Source of the DNA: VXYL01 sp963666465
GTDB taxonomy: Bacteria > Pseudomonadota > Gammaproteobacteria > Pseudomonadales > Azotimanducaceae
DNA length: 64,000 bases
Direction: 5' to 3'
Assembly: GCA_963666465.1 (NCBI GenBank)
Contig: OY762824.1
Coordinates: forward strand, 372,001-436,000
Numbering within the stretch: the stretch's first letter is position 1; each line of letters starts with the position of its first letter. Below, one piece after another: positions 17,771-26,336 of this stretch. A program made the translations under genes and the position numbers. The notes below the pieces were generated by a model. It saw only the letters and a program-made list of their open reading frames with translations. It did not search any database and was not told the DNA's origin.

Positions 17771-18715
17771 GTGCTAGGTGCGGCAAAGGGGGCGGTGCTG
17801 AGCGGTTGGCGGATTTGCGGCGAGGCCGGTCTTGCGTTTGCAGTGTTGTTCGTTGCAGGCTGCGGACCGCCTGCCGCGGACGTGCCCGCCATGCCGATGA
17901 GGACCTCGTGGGGCGAACCGGACCTGCGCGGGATGTGGAACTTCTCGGGCACGCGTCTGGTGCGTGACCGTGCCAATTCAATCGTGGTCGATCCGCCGGA
18001 CGGTCGCATTCCCGGACTAACGAACGCGGCTCTGATGCGTCTCGCCGAAATGCGCGAACGGATGGAGCGGCCGCCCCGCACGGCTGCGGACCGCCCGCCG
18101 GAAACGCGCTGCATCGTCGGATTCAACGCCGGCCCGCCGATGACTTCCCGCGAGTACAACAACCACGTACGCATTGTTCAGGCACCGGGCCACGTCGCGC
18201 TCCTGACGGAGATGATCAACGATCACCGGGTGATTGCCACCGACAGCGGCAAACACCTGCCCGACATCGTCCGGCTTTGGAAGGGCGACTCGCGTGGCCG
18301 GTGGGAGGGCGACACCTTCGTGGTGGAAACCGGCAACTTCAACGAGCAGACCACTTTCTTCGGCTCCGGGCCGAACATGCGGCTGACCGAGCGCTTCACG
18401 CGCATCGACGAGGACACTCTTCGCTATGCCTACACGGTGGACGACCCGGAGATGTTCGAGGCCACATGGTCGGTGGAGCAGCAGTTCGTCCGCACGGACG
18501 CGGACATCTTCGAGTATGCCTGCCACGAGGGCAATCGCGGCTTGCTGCTGCAGATGCGGGCGGCCAAGCAGCAATACGAGGCCGGCGACGAGTTCGAGGA
18601 CGACAGTTGGTTGCCGAGCTGGTTCCGGTGGGTGCCGAGGAAGTCCGACTTGTTGGCCTCAGGGGGCAGCGAGAACCTGCATCCACCCGGGATCGAAGAG
18701 GGAGAACATCGATGA
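17771..18715 (+). CDS. Predicted lipoprotein, function unknown, paired with a DUF6152 gene
   Basis: About 314 residues from GTG 17771. TTG 17738 and GTG 17795 are alternatives, the last with aaaggggg just before it. A lipoprotein signal ends in FVAGC. The mature protein has TSWGEPDLRGMWNFSGTRL, ETRCIVGFNAGPPMTSREYN, and a repeated GRWEGDTFVVETGNFN block. Such proteins occur widely in gammaproteobacteria next to DUF6152 genes; their role is unknown. Its stop overlaps the following gene by ATGA, so the two products are probably made together and work in the envelope. Confidence 0.65.
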   Translation: MLGAAKGAVLSGWRICGEAGLAFAVLFVAGCGPPAADVPAMPMRTSWGEPDLRGMWNFSGTRLVRDRANSIVVDPPDGRIPGLTNAALMRLAEMRERMERPPRTAADRPPETRCIVGFNAGPPMTSREYNNHVRIVQAPGHVALLTEMINDHRVIATDSGKHLPDIVRLWKGDSRGRWEGDTFVVETGNFNEQTTFFGSGPNMRLTERFTRIDEDTLRYAYTVDDPEMFEATWSVEQQFVRTDADIFEYACHEGNRGLLLQMRAAKQQYEAGDEFEDDSWLPSWFRWVPRKSDLLASGGSENLHPPGIEEGEHR

Positions 18716-19182
18716 CCGTCCGCGTCCTCCTTGCAGGTCTCGGACTGATGACTTGCGCCGTACCGGCGATGGCCCATCATGCGTTCGCAGCGGAATTCGA
18801 TGCCGACTTGCCCATCCGCGTCCAAGGCAAGATCGTCCGAGTGGAGTGGATCAATCCCCACACTTGGATTCACGTGGCGCATGAGAATGCGAACGGCACA
18901 ACGACGATCTGGCACCTTGAGGGAAGTACCCCAAACACGCTGCTGCGACGGGGACTCACGCGCACCGTGCTGAGGGTGGGCCGCGAGGTGGTGGTGCGGG
19001 GCTATCAGAGCAAGGATCGCATCTGTGATCCGGCCTGCTCGGGCAGCGGCCGGGACATTACTTTCCGCAGCGGCCTTGCGATGTTCATGGGATCGTCGGG
19101 AACGGGTGCGCCACGCGACGGCGCGGACCCCACCGAAACCGAGGGGAGAAGGGAACCAGCCGGCGGCAGAGGGTGCCAGTGA
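18712..19182 (+). CDS. DUF6152-family exported protein
   Basis: 156 residues from ATG 18712, overlapping the upstream lipoprotein stop. A signal peptide (VLLAGLGLMTCAVPAMA) is cleaved before HHAFAAEFDADLPIRVQGKI. The body VEWINPHTWIHVAHENANG resembles a small OB-like domain of the DUF6152 family, and a Cys pair lies in DRICDPACSGSG. Conserved histidines at the mature N-terminus (HH) suggest metal binding, which is inference. The last ~25 residues are low complexity and may be an extension. Confidence 0.7.
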   Translation: MTVRVLLAGLGLMTCAVPAMAHHAFAAEFDADLPIRVQGKIVRVEWINPHTWIHVAHENANGTTTIWHLEGSTPNTLLRRGLTRTVLRVGREVVVRGYQSKDRICDPACSGSGRDITFRSGLAMFMGSSGTGAPRDGADPTETEGRREPAGGRGCQ

Positions 19183-19229
19183 CCGGCATTGATGGACAAT
19201 GAGAGCGCAAGTGGTGCGCTTGACGGGTC

Positions 19230-20633
19230 TTGTGGCACCACGAACTCGGGAGAGCATGGCTTGGCATCTCCAAGAGCAACGCTCCATTGACGAAATCGGC
19301 ACCAACAGGCGATGCAAAGCGGGCTACGGCGCAGTTGAGGGAGCTTCTCCTTGCCGACCTGGGCTTTCATGGGGCAGACGGGAGGTACGCAACCCACGCG
19401 TGGCATCCGTTTCCGGCGAAGTTCCCGCCGCAGTTGCCAGCGTTCTTCATCGATGCGTTGACAGATCCGGGCGATGTGGTCTTCGATCCAATGCTCGGCT
19501 CAGGAACCACCTTGGTTGAGGCACAACGCCTCGGACGCTATCCCATCGGCTGTGACATCGACCCGCTCGCGCGACTGATTGCCTCGGCCAAGCTGGTGCC
19601 GGTGCCGGGGCTGAAGGCGTTGGAAGTGGGCCGCGGGATCGTCGCGCGGGCGTGCCAACGCTTGGAGGGCGGCAAGGCGGCGCTGGGTGCGGAGCTGGAC
19701 GATCGCTTCGACGAGAAGACGCGCGAGTTCATCGACTACTGGTTCACCGAAGACACGCAGCTCGAACTGGTTGCCCTTCTGCGGGAAGTGGAAGCGCTTG
19801 CCGATCCGGTCCTGCGACGCTTCTTCGAGGTGGTTTTCTCATCGACCATCATCGCCAAGCCCGGTGGCGTTTCCTTGGCGCGGGACCTGGCGCACACAAG
19901 GCCCCACAGAGTAAGGGACAAAAAGCCCAAGTCCGCCTTTGCAGAGTTCGAGAAGCGGCTGAAGAACAACCTGGTGGATCGCTCGGAGGCGAAAGGCGGA
20001 CGGCATGATATCCGTGCAGTGCCGGCGCAAGGCACGGGGCTTCCCGATGGCAGCGTCGATCTTGTGGTCACTTCGCCGCCCTACGCCAACAACGCCATCG
20101 ACTACATGCGCGCGAGTTCTCGCTTGTCTGGCTCGGATGGCCCATTGGCGAGCTTACGGACATTCGGAAGGGCTATCTCGGACACGACGCAAAGCGCGGG
20201 GCACCGCCGTTGAAGGATCCCGGGGACGACGAGCGAAAGTGCCGGTGCAAACCAGCCATTTTCCCAAGAACTGCCCGACCGATGCCTTGCGACCTTGTGT
20301 CATTTGGCTGGCGTCGACCCGCGAAAGGCGGCGGTCTTGCGGCGTTACTACATGGACATGGCGGCGGTGTTCCTGGAGATGGCGCGGGTGTTGAAGGGTG
20401 GCAAAGCGGCAATCGTCGTCGTTGGATCCTCGGTGCTGCGCGGCATTGATGTCGAAACGCACAAGGCGCTCTCGTCTATCGGCGAAGGAGCGGGATTTGA
20501 CCTGGCCGGCATCGGCACCCGGGTCCTGGACCGGGACAAGCGGATGATGCCGGCTCGCTGGGGCAAGTCCCCGGGATCGCGCATCGAGGAACGGATGCAT
20601 CAAGAGTTCGTCATCGGCCTCATCAAGTCATGA
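19230..20633 (+). pseudogene. Site-specific DNA methyltransferase, two frameshifts
   Basis: The first frame (ATG 19230, or TTG 19287) carries HAWHPFPAKFPPQLP, the AdoMet site FDPMLGSGTTLVEAQRLG and the catalytic motif VVTSPPYANNAIDYMRA. The frame then shifts near 20110 to REFSLVWLGWPIGELTDIRK and YLGHDAKRG, and again near 20290 to RRYYMDMAAVFLEMARVLKG with GGKAAIVVVGSSVLRG. These pieces together make one N4-cytosine or N6-adenine methyltransferase of normal length. The stop at 20631 overlaps the start of a restriction-enzyme-like ORF, so this was a complete R-M pair. Confidence 0.75.
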
Positions 20634-20884
20634 CCCAGAGTCGCCTGGCCAGCTCCGCAGGAGATACCAACGCAGATCATGGCAGCGGGGCAAGTGTTCG
20701 GATTGCCAGGGAGAAGCGGATTGGTCTGAGCACCAAGTCCGCGCCTGTCGCCGGTCAGACGGCGGGGAACCAGTTTGAAGGGGCAACCCGCGACTTCCTG
20801 CGAGATGCGTTCGGCCTGCTCCAGCACCTCCGACCCGGCGATTGGGAATTCTCGGTAGGCGGGAACATCCACTTCGCACAGTAC
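20630..20884 (+). pseudogene. Type II restriction endonuclease, N-terminal fragment
   Basis: ATG 20630 overlaps the methyltransferase stop (ATGA). About 85 residues follow, including GNQFEGATRDFLRDAFGLLQ and HLRPGDWEFSVGGNIHFAQY, a segment I associate with type II restriction enzymes, though the subfamily is uncertain. The family sequence stops at about 20884, where transposase sequence of the opposite strand begins. The nuclease was therefore cut by an insertion and lost its catalytic part. Confidence 0.6.
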
Positions 20885-21212
20885 CGCCGCGCCAGCCACT
20901 CCCCCGCCCGGCGCGACTCCGGAACGTTGCGCAGCCCCAGCAGAATCCGCGCCACCGGGTCGGCACGCAGCGCGTCGAGGTCCGGAGCGAACCGTCGCCC
21001 CGCGACGGCAGGCGACGATTCGCCCACAGCGCCTCCGCGTCCGTCGCGCCGCGGTTGCGCACCTTCACCCGGACCGCGTCCGCGAGCGGTTCGAACAGCC
21101 CGTGCTGCCGGGCCGTCTGGGCGAGACTCGAGGAACCGCAGGCGGTCAGGTTCAGGTCGGTGAAGTCCGTGTCGACCTTCGGGGGCGGATCTTCCGTTTC
21201 CGCAAGCTTCAC
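20885..21212 (-). mobile_element. IS1380-type transposase fragment, N-terminal
   Basis: Read on the minus strand from 21212, the frame gives VDTDFTDLNLTACGSSSLAQ, then ARQHGLFEPLADAVRVKVRN and, after a frameshift, ARILLGLRNVPESRRAGEWL. A second copy of the same N-terminal region lies at 57530-57918. The rest of the transposase is missing. The fragment interrupts the restriction enzyme gene and is the likely cause of its loss. Confidence 0.65.
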
Positions 21213-21389
21213 CTCCGGGGTGCCCTTCCTTGACGTGCCTATTTTCGCATGCCCGCCTTGTGCGGCGTGCGTCTCCGGCAGATCACCCGAATCCTTGTCA
21301 GGGAATCGGTACCGAGGTGCCCTGGCGGCGGCGTGTCTCGTGCTGTGCTAGGGTCGGCTCCTGCTTTCGCTTGCTTGGAGAACGCTGGA

Positions 21390-21839
21390 ATGGGCACGGT
21401 ACTCACACCTTCGGATTTCGCGGCTGCGCGGGCCGTGCATTCGGCTTCCCTTACGGAGCTCGGCGTCGCACCCATCTGTCTGGCGCCAGGGCAGGAGGAT
21501 CCCGGCCACAGCCATACTCTGGTCGAGGAAGTAGTCATCGTGCGGAGCGGGGAGGGGCGCATCCAGATCGAGGACGAAACCCACGACCTCTGTGCCGGCG
21601 CGGTGGCGGTGGTTCCTGCAGGGCAGTTCCACGCGCTCTGCAACACCGGCACGACGGAGTTCGAAGCGGTTGCGATCTTCAACGCCAATGTCGATCGCAA
21701 GGCGGTCGTTCTGAAGAGCCGGGAAGAGCACTTCGCCGAGCAAGCGACCGACGAGATGGATGCGGACGCACTCAAGGAGGAACTTGCGGAACTCGGCAAG
21801 ACGGTCCGGCGTCTTCAGCGGCAGCTTGCGAAGAAGTGA
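21390..21839 (+). CDS. Small cupin-domain protein
   Basis: 149 residues from ATG 21390, with ggag at 21377 as a likely ribosome-binding site. The cupin barrel motifs are GQEDPGHSHTLVEEVVIVRSGEG (His-x-His and Glu metal ligands) and GAVAVVPAGQFHALCNTG (second His). It probably binds a divalent metal in the cytoplasm; substrate unknown. The C-terminal 30 residues (MDADALKEELAELGKTVRRL) form a coiled coil that could drive oligomerisation. The ORF extends upstream to 21249 but that part looks like IS-derived sequence. Confidence 0.75.
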   Translation: MGTVLTPSDFAAARAVHSASLTELGVAPICLAPGQEDPGHSHTLVEEVVIVRSGEGRIQIEDETHDLCAGAVAVVPAGQFHALCNTGTTEFEAVAIFNANVDRKAVVLKSREEHFAEQATDEMDADALKEELAELGKTVRRLQRQLAKK

Positions 21840-21860
21840 TCGACCGAAGTTCGAGAGGGC

Positions 21861-21992
21861 GCCAGGAGGCAAGCGCCGTAGGAAACCGTCGAGTCGGAGA
21901 ACGGTGGCGTACTTTCTTTCGCAGTTTTCGCGCCAGCGAAAACTGCTAGAGCGGCTTGGGCAAGAAGCGCTGCCGCGAGGCAGCGGTTCTTG
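21861..21992 (+). repeat. Composite hairpin repeat, copy A
   Basis: The element begins gccaggaggcaa, continues with gtcgagtcggagaacggtgg and has two hairpins. Hairpin 1 (21921-21946) pairs gcagttttcgc with gcgaaaactgc around gcca. Hairpin 2 pairs cgctgcc with ggcagcg around gcga (21968-21985) and is extended by aagaa/ttctt across one G-G mismatch. Copy B lies inverted at 23640-23737; hairpin 2 has a relative at 32610-32639. Noncoding. Confidence 0.7.
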
Positions 21993-22305
21993 TGGTGCCT
22001 GCAGCTTGCCCCGTGGAGCGGCGCAGTTGCTGGGGTGGGTCGCACCGACAACACTTGGCAAATAGCCTCGAAAGCGAGTCTTCGAAAGACGCGGGAAATG
22101 GTGCCTGGGGTCGGAGTCAATGGTGTCACTAACCTAATGAATTAATGGGTTAAATTTGGGAGTCAACATGACCCAACGATCAGACCAACGTCAATTCATC
22201 GAGGGATCGTCGTTGATGTCGTCAAGTGATCGGCGTAGAGTCGACAAATGACGGCCAAATGACAGTTGGCGACGTGACGATGTGCCGTTGCGATTGGAGC
22301 GCCGG
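21993..22305. other. Leader region of the Xre/RES module
   Basis: About 310 bases with an AT-rich patch near 22130-22250 (for example aatgaattaatgggttaaat) that probably holds the promoter and operator of the toxin-antitoxin genes. No coding region is seen. Confidence 0.4.
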
Positions 22306-22770
22306 ATGAACCTGCACAGCTACTCCGACCCGTCTACACTACCACCGGGAGAGCCCTCTCGCGTGGCGCGGCTCCTCGCCTTGGCGGACTCGGACGGTGT
22401 TGACGACGTGCAGCTTGCGCGACGCGTGTCCGATGGACTGGATCCGGCGGCGGTGGTTGCGCTGGGTGACATCCTGGGCCGGAGTCAGGTCATCGGTCCG
22501 ATCGTCCCCGAGGCAACGCTTCGCAGGATCCGCAAGGCAGGGAAGCGTCTCCCAAGGGAACTTAGCGAACGCCTCTACGAGGTCGGGCGCGTCGTCGATG
22601 CGGTGAGCCTTGTCTATCACGGGGACGAGCAAGCCATTGACGCATTTCTGAAGCGGCCCCATCCATTGCTGGACGGCGCCACGCCTTTTGAGTTGGCGAC
22701 GTCCTGTTCGGCCGGGTCCGATGCGGTGCTGAACCTGATGCGACGCGTCGAGGCGAGCGTAGTCGTCTGA
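22306..22770 (+). CDS. Xre/MbcA/ParS-type antitoxin
   Basis: 154 residues from ATG 22306 with ggag upstream; GTG 22282 is an alternative. The protein has an N-terminal helical part and a C-terminal toxin-binding domain of the MbcA/ParS/Xre type, with GRVVDAVSLVYHGDEQAIDAF then KRPHPLLDGATPFELATS. The last block is the family hallmark. It neutralises the RES-domain toxin encoded next and usually represses its own promoter. Its stop overlaps the toxin start by one base (TGATG), so the two are coupled. Confidence 0.85.
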   Translation: MNLHSYSDPSTLPPGEPSRVARLLALADSDGVDDVQLARRVSDGLDPAAVVALGDILGRSQVIGPIVPEATLRRIRKAGKRLPRELSERLYEVGRVVDAVSLVYHGDEQAIDAFLKRPHPLLDGATPFELATSCSAGSDAVLNLMRRVEASVVV

Positions 22771-23261
22771 TGCCGCCGGTGCGGGCGTTGCCGAGAGCGA
22801 CCCGGGTCTATCGCATCGGTGACGCCGAAGGCCAGTTTCCCGTGTGGAGCGCCGAAGGCGCGAAACGGGTTGCGGGGAGGTGGCACGCTGCTGGCCATGA
22901 GGTCATCTACGCGTCAGAGCATTATTCGACCGCCCTGCTTGAGAAGCTCGTGTACTGCAATGGGGTGCTTCCGCCGCACCAGCATTTCGTGGAGGCGACG
23001 ATACCGGCTGGCGTGAGTTACGAGGTGGTGACCCCAGATGCGCTCCCGGATTGGGCCGACCCCAACTGCGCATCGGCTCAGGCGTTCGCCGCAGCCTGGT
23101 ACCGCGCGGGGCGCAGTGCGACTCTGGTTGTGCCTTCCGTGGTGGCGCGCATGGAAAGGAACATCGTAATCAACACGGAGCACGCGGATTTCAGGCGCCG
23201 GAACATCGAGGTCGGGCTTGAAACGCCGGTGCGGTGGGACGAACGCTTGTTCCTGCGCTAG
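22770..23261 (+). CDS. RES-domain toxin
   Basis: 163 residues. The RES fold is seen in ATRVYRIGDAEGQFPVWSAEGAKRVAGRWH, then VIYASEHYSTALLEKLVY, with the conserved Arg, Tyr, Ser and Glu of the NAD+-binding pocket. RES toxins deplete NAD+ or transfer ADP-ribose from it and stop growth until the antitoxin binds. The C-terminal NIVINTEHADFRRRNIEVGL is the usual end of the domain. The gene looks intact. The module lies between two inverted copies of a hairpin repeat, which may matter for its mobility. Confidence 0.85.
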   Translation: MPPVRALPRATRVYRIGDAEGQFPVWSAEGAKRVAGRWHAAGHEVIYASEHYSTALLEKLVYCNGVLPPHQHFVEATIPAGVSYEVVTPDALPDWADPNCASAQAFAAAWYRAGRSATLVVPSVVARMERNIVINTEHADFRRRNIEVGLETPVRWDERLFLR

Positions 23262-23639
23262 GCCGCCGAGTAAGTGCAAGAAAGGATGGCTGCACGGCGC
23301 GACACCGATGCATCAGGGCGGCGGCCGAGAGTACGGAAACCAAGGTCGGCAATCAGAGTCTTCTTTGATGCTTCGTCGAGGCAATCAGGAAGAGGCCTCG
23401 CTCATCGGTTGCGCGGGCGTCTCGACTGACGACAAGGCCCTCGCACCGAAGTGCGACCTAGTGTACCGACTCTCAAATACGTTGACCTAAATCACATGCT
23501 CACATGGCCCCCCAACCAAGAGAACCGGAGGCGTTCGTAAATGTTTGTCTCCACGGAAAATTACACTCTTTAGTTGCCGAGCATCGCGCCAGGTGCCTGC
23601 ACCGCACAATATGTATAGGCATTTCAGAGACAGTACACT
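23262..23639. other. Spacer after the toxin gene
   Basis: About 380 bases. No ORF resembles a gene. A locally AT-rich stretch lies near 23470-23625. Confidence 0.4.
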
Positions 23640-23737
23640 AGCGCCGCTTCGCGGCGCTCTGGCAGTTTTTCGCTGGCGCGAAAACTGCCAGAGAGGGTAC
23701 GCCACCCTTCCCCCGACTCGACGGTTTGCCTCCTGGC
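23640..23737 (-). repeat. Composite hairpin repeat, copy B, inverted
   Basis: Reverse-complement copy of the element at 21861. The hairpin agcgccgc/gcggcgct (loop ttc, 23640-23658) is followed by tggcagtttt/aaaactgcca (23660-23691), then ggtacgccacc and cgactcgacggtttgcctcc. Stem 1 is kept although some bases differ from copy A. It lies 71 bases before the second IS630-like element. Confidence 0.7.
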
Positions 23738-23808
23738 CATCCGCAGCCACGCGAAGGGTCAGGCCCAGGAGCCATGTCGCGCACGTGCGCGTGAGACACC
23801 GCACGTTG

Positions 23809-25059
23809 CCTAGTAGTTCGTTTTCTCAATTAGCTTACATTCCAGCGATGCCAGTGCATGATGCCGGCCCGATGCATTGGCTTGGAGTCGGCGCATGGGC
23901 AGGCAAACGAACCGGGCGCCGCTGGCGCTCTCGGAAGAGGATGAGGGGCATCTCGGCAAGCTGAGCCGTTCGGCGACTGCGCCGGTGCGCGAGGCGACCC
24001 GCGCCAAGGTGCTGCCGAAGTGCGCGGGCGGGATGTCGATCGCACGGATCCAGCGCGAGGTCGGGGTGTCGCGGCCGACGATCTGCAAGTGCATCGACAA
24101 GGCGCTGGCGGCGGATGCACGCGCGGGATTGAAGGATCGCCACCATCGACCGCGCGCTCCCGAGATCCTGCCCGACGCCAGGGCGTGGGCGATCAGCGTG
24201 GCCTGTCAGACGCCGAAGGCACTGGGGTTCGCGGCCGAACTGTGGACGGTGTCGGCCTTGACCAAGTGCCTGCAGGGCGCCGCCGAAGCGGCCGGCTGCC
24301 CGCGTCTTGCGCGCATCAGCCGAAGCTCGGTCTGGAAGCTGCTGCAGGAGGAGGAACTCAAGCCGCACCGGGTGCGCCACTGCCTTGAGCGGCGCGACCC
24401 CGACCAAGATGCGCGATGTGCCGATGGTCTGCCGCGACGTGTACCTCGCGTCGCCCGAGGACGGGCAGACGGCGTCGGCGCGTCCGATGTTCACGGTGTC
24501 GGTGGACGAGAGGCCGGGGGTGCAGGCGCTCGGCAACGCCGCCCCGGACCTGCCCCCGGCGCCGGGCGAGCGGCCGGCGTGGTCCCGGGATCACGAGTGC
24601 GCGCGCCACGGAACGGTGTCCGTCCTCGCCGCCCTGGACCTGCACGCCGGGCATGTCCTGGCCAACGTCGAGTCCCGCCACCGCAGCCGCGAGTTCGTCG
24701 CCCTGCTCGAACGGCTGCGCGCGCACTGCCCGCAGGACGCCGTCATTCGCGTCGTCCTCGACAGCCACTCGGCGCGCGTCTCCCGCGAGACCATGGCCTG
24801 TCTGGCGACGCGGCCGGGGCGCTTCGAATGCGTCCACATCCCCAGGCACGGCTCCTGGCCCAACCTGATCGAGTGCGCCTTCTCGAAGATGGCGGCGCAC
24901 CTTCCTGCGCCACGTCCGCGTCGACTCGGTGGACGAACTCAAGGCCCGCATCCTCCAGGGCATCGACGAGATGAACGAAGCGCCCGTGCAGTTCCGATGG
25001 CGCGCCTTTGACCTGGAACTGAGCCGCGATGTAAATGGTTAGAGAAACGTTCTACTAGG
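23809..25059 (+). mobile_element. IS630-like element, copy 2
   Basis: About 1251 bp. Terminal inverted repeats read cctagtagttcgttttctca on the left and, from the right, cctagtagaacgtttctcta, continuing into (c)ttac/(t)ttac. CTAG lies at both ends, as in copy 1. The right end is 289 bases from tRNA-Leu. Copy 1 at 12421-13683 is in the opposite orientation, so the pair could support inversion of the 10-kb segment between them. Confidence 0.75.
23895..25042 (+). pseudogene. IS630-family transposase, two frameshifts
   Basis: Starts MGRQTNRAPLALSEEDEGHL at ATG 23895. The HTH SIARIQREVGVSRPTICKCI and SSVWKLLQEEELKPHRVRHC are in the first frame. The frame shifts near 24405 to VCRDVYLASPEDGQTASA, FTVSVDERPGVQALGNA (catalytic Asp), AALDLHAGHVLANVESRHRS, VVLDSHSAR (second Asp) and HGSWPNLIECAFSKMA (region of the third acidic residue). 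A second shift near 24895 leads to FLRHVRVDSVDELKARILQG and the stop at 25042. It is nearly complete but cannot be made as one protein without frameshifting. Confidence 0.8.
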
Positions 25060-25347
25060 TCGGTTAGCGCCACGGCCCATGTGTTGGCGAGGCAACCACC
25101 TCGGGATGCCGCGTGAGCCGAAGGCTGGTCGCGACCGGGACGCGTCCGGCGCCCGTGCCCGCGGGGTCGCCTGCGCCCCTGTGCCACCTACTTGGGTTGC
25201 CAGTTGTTGGTTGGCGGCTCCGCCGTGATTCGGGGCCTCCGAGATTGTTGTGTGCGATGCCGAGGGGCCGTTCTTGAAGATGTGGAGAGATCGCGTCCTG
25301 GTGGCGTTGACGGCGGTGGTGGACGGCCAAGTCAAACCCGATAATGG
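25060..25347. other. Spacer between the IS and tRNA-Leu
   Basis: About 290 bases without a supported gene. No duplicated tRNA 3' end was seen, so there is no evidence for an attachment site. Confidence 0.4.
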
Positions 25348-25434
25348 TGGTGCCTGGGGAGAGACTCGAACTCTCACATGGTTGCCCATACCAGATTTTG
25401 AGTCTGGCGCGTCTACCGATTTCGCCACCCAGGC
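25348..25434 (-). tRNA. tRNA-Leu (anticodon CAA)
   Basis: 87 nt on the minus strand, including an encoded CCA end. Acceptor arms gcctggg/ccccaggc pair; the anticodon stem ccaga/tctgg encloses ctcaaaa with anticodon CAA, which reads TTG. A long variable arm (tatgggcaaccatg) and the T loop gttcgagtc are typical of tRNA-Leu. Confidence 0.95.
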
Positions 25435-25544
25435 TTGATGTGGGTGTGCAGGGGGGACATTGTGGGGACGGAAGGGGGCTAGTCAAGCGTTTCGCGGGAT
25501 GTGAGGGGCGTGGAGTAAGATTCTCGGCTTTCGGGAGATGGCTC

Positions 25545-26327
25545 TTGCGCAGGCATTTCGCGGCGGCGGTGTGGGCGGCATGTGTCGTTTCGCTTGGGGC
25601 GTGCTACACCGAGCGCGGCTCTGGCGAGGTTGCGCTGGTTTTGCACGACGTCTCCGGCTTCAACGGCATCAGTCTCGTCGGCGATGGGGAGCTCTCCGTC
25701 ACGTCCGGCGCCTTTGCCGTGTCGGTGTCGGCGGAGGACAATGTGCTGCCCTCGGTGGTGGTGGAAGTGGACGGCGACACGCTGGCGCTGCGTCGGGACA
25801 GCGACTGGGGTGATGGCGTGCGTGCGACGTACCCCATCGAGTTCCTGGTTTCTCTGCCCGAGATCAAGGTGTTGCGCGTTTCCGGCAGCGGCGGCGCGGT
25901 GGTGCAGGATGTGCCGGTGGCGGATGGGCTGATGCTCATTCTATATGGCTCGGGCTCGATTCGCGTCGCCGGGGCGCAGGCGCCGACGGTGGTGGCGGAT
26001 GTGCAGGGCTCGGGGCAGATCACGCTCGATGACTTGCAGGCATCTCGGCTCGTCAGCCGCATCAACGGCTCTGGACGGGTCACTGCGGCGGGGACGGCCG
26101 GCGACCTGAACGTGGACATTGGCGGTTCCGGGCTGCACCGCTCGACGGCGCTGCGGACCACCGGGGCGGCAGAAGTCGAGATCGCTGGTTCCGGTCAGGC
26201 GCTGGTGTGGGTGGAGCGGCAACTCGATGTGCAGATCAATGGCAGCGGCACGGTGACGTATCGCGGAGATCCGGTGGTGAGCGCGGTGGGTGGCGCCGGC
26301 GAGCAGGTGCGCCGCCAAGGCGGCTGA
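25545..26327 (+). CDS. Lipoprotein with GIN/DUF2807 beta-solenoid domain
   Basis: About 260 residues from TTG 25545, with gggaga eight bases upstream. The signal peptide FAAAVWAACVVSLGAC ends in a lipobox. The body is built of repeating Gly-Ser-Gly turns: RVSGSGGAVVQDV, ILYGSGSIRVAGA, DVQGSGQITLDDL, RINGSGRVTAAGT, DIGGSGLHRS, QINGSGTVTYRGD. This is the DUF2807 (head GIN) beta-helix. Such proteins sit in the envelope and their role is unknown. It lies just upstream of queA with a 9-base gap but has no functional link to it. Confidence 0.8.
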   Translation: MRRHFAAAVWAACVVSLGACYTERGSGEVALVLHDVSGFNGISLVGDGELSVTSGAFAVSVSAEDNVLPSVVVEVDGDTLALRRDSDWGDGVRATYPIEFLVSLPEIKVLRVSGSGGAVVQDVPVADGLMLILYGSGSIRVAGAQAPTVVADVQGSGQITLDDLQASRLVSRINGSGRVTAAGTAGDLNVDIGGSGLHRSTALRTTGAAEVEIAGSGQALVWVERQLDVQINGSGTVTYRGDPVVSAVGGAGEQVRRQGG

Positions 26328-26336
26328 CGGCAGTCC

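Noticed and set aside
25348..25434. tRNA-Leu as an integration site for a genomic island
   Set aside because: No integrase gene and no duplicated tRNA 3' end were found in the window.
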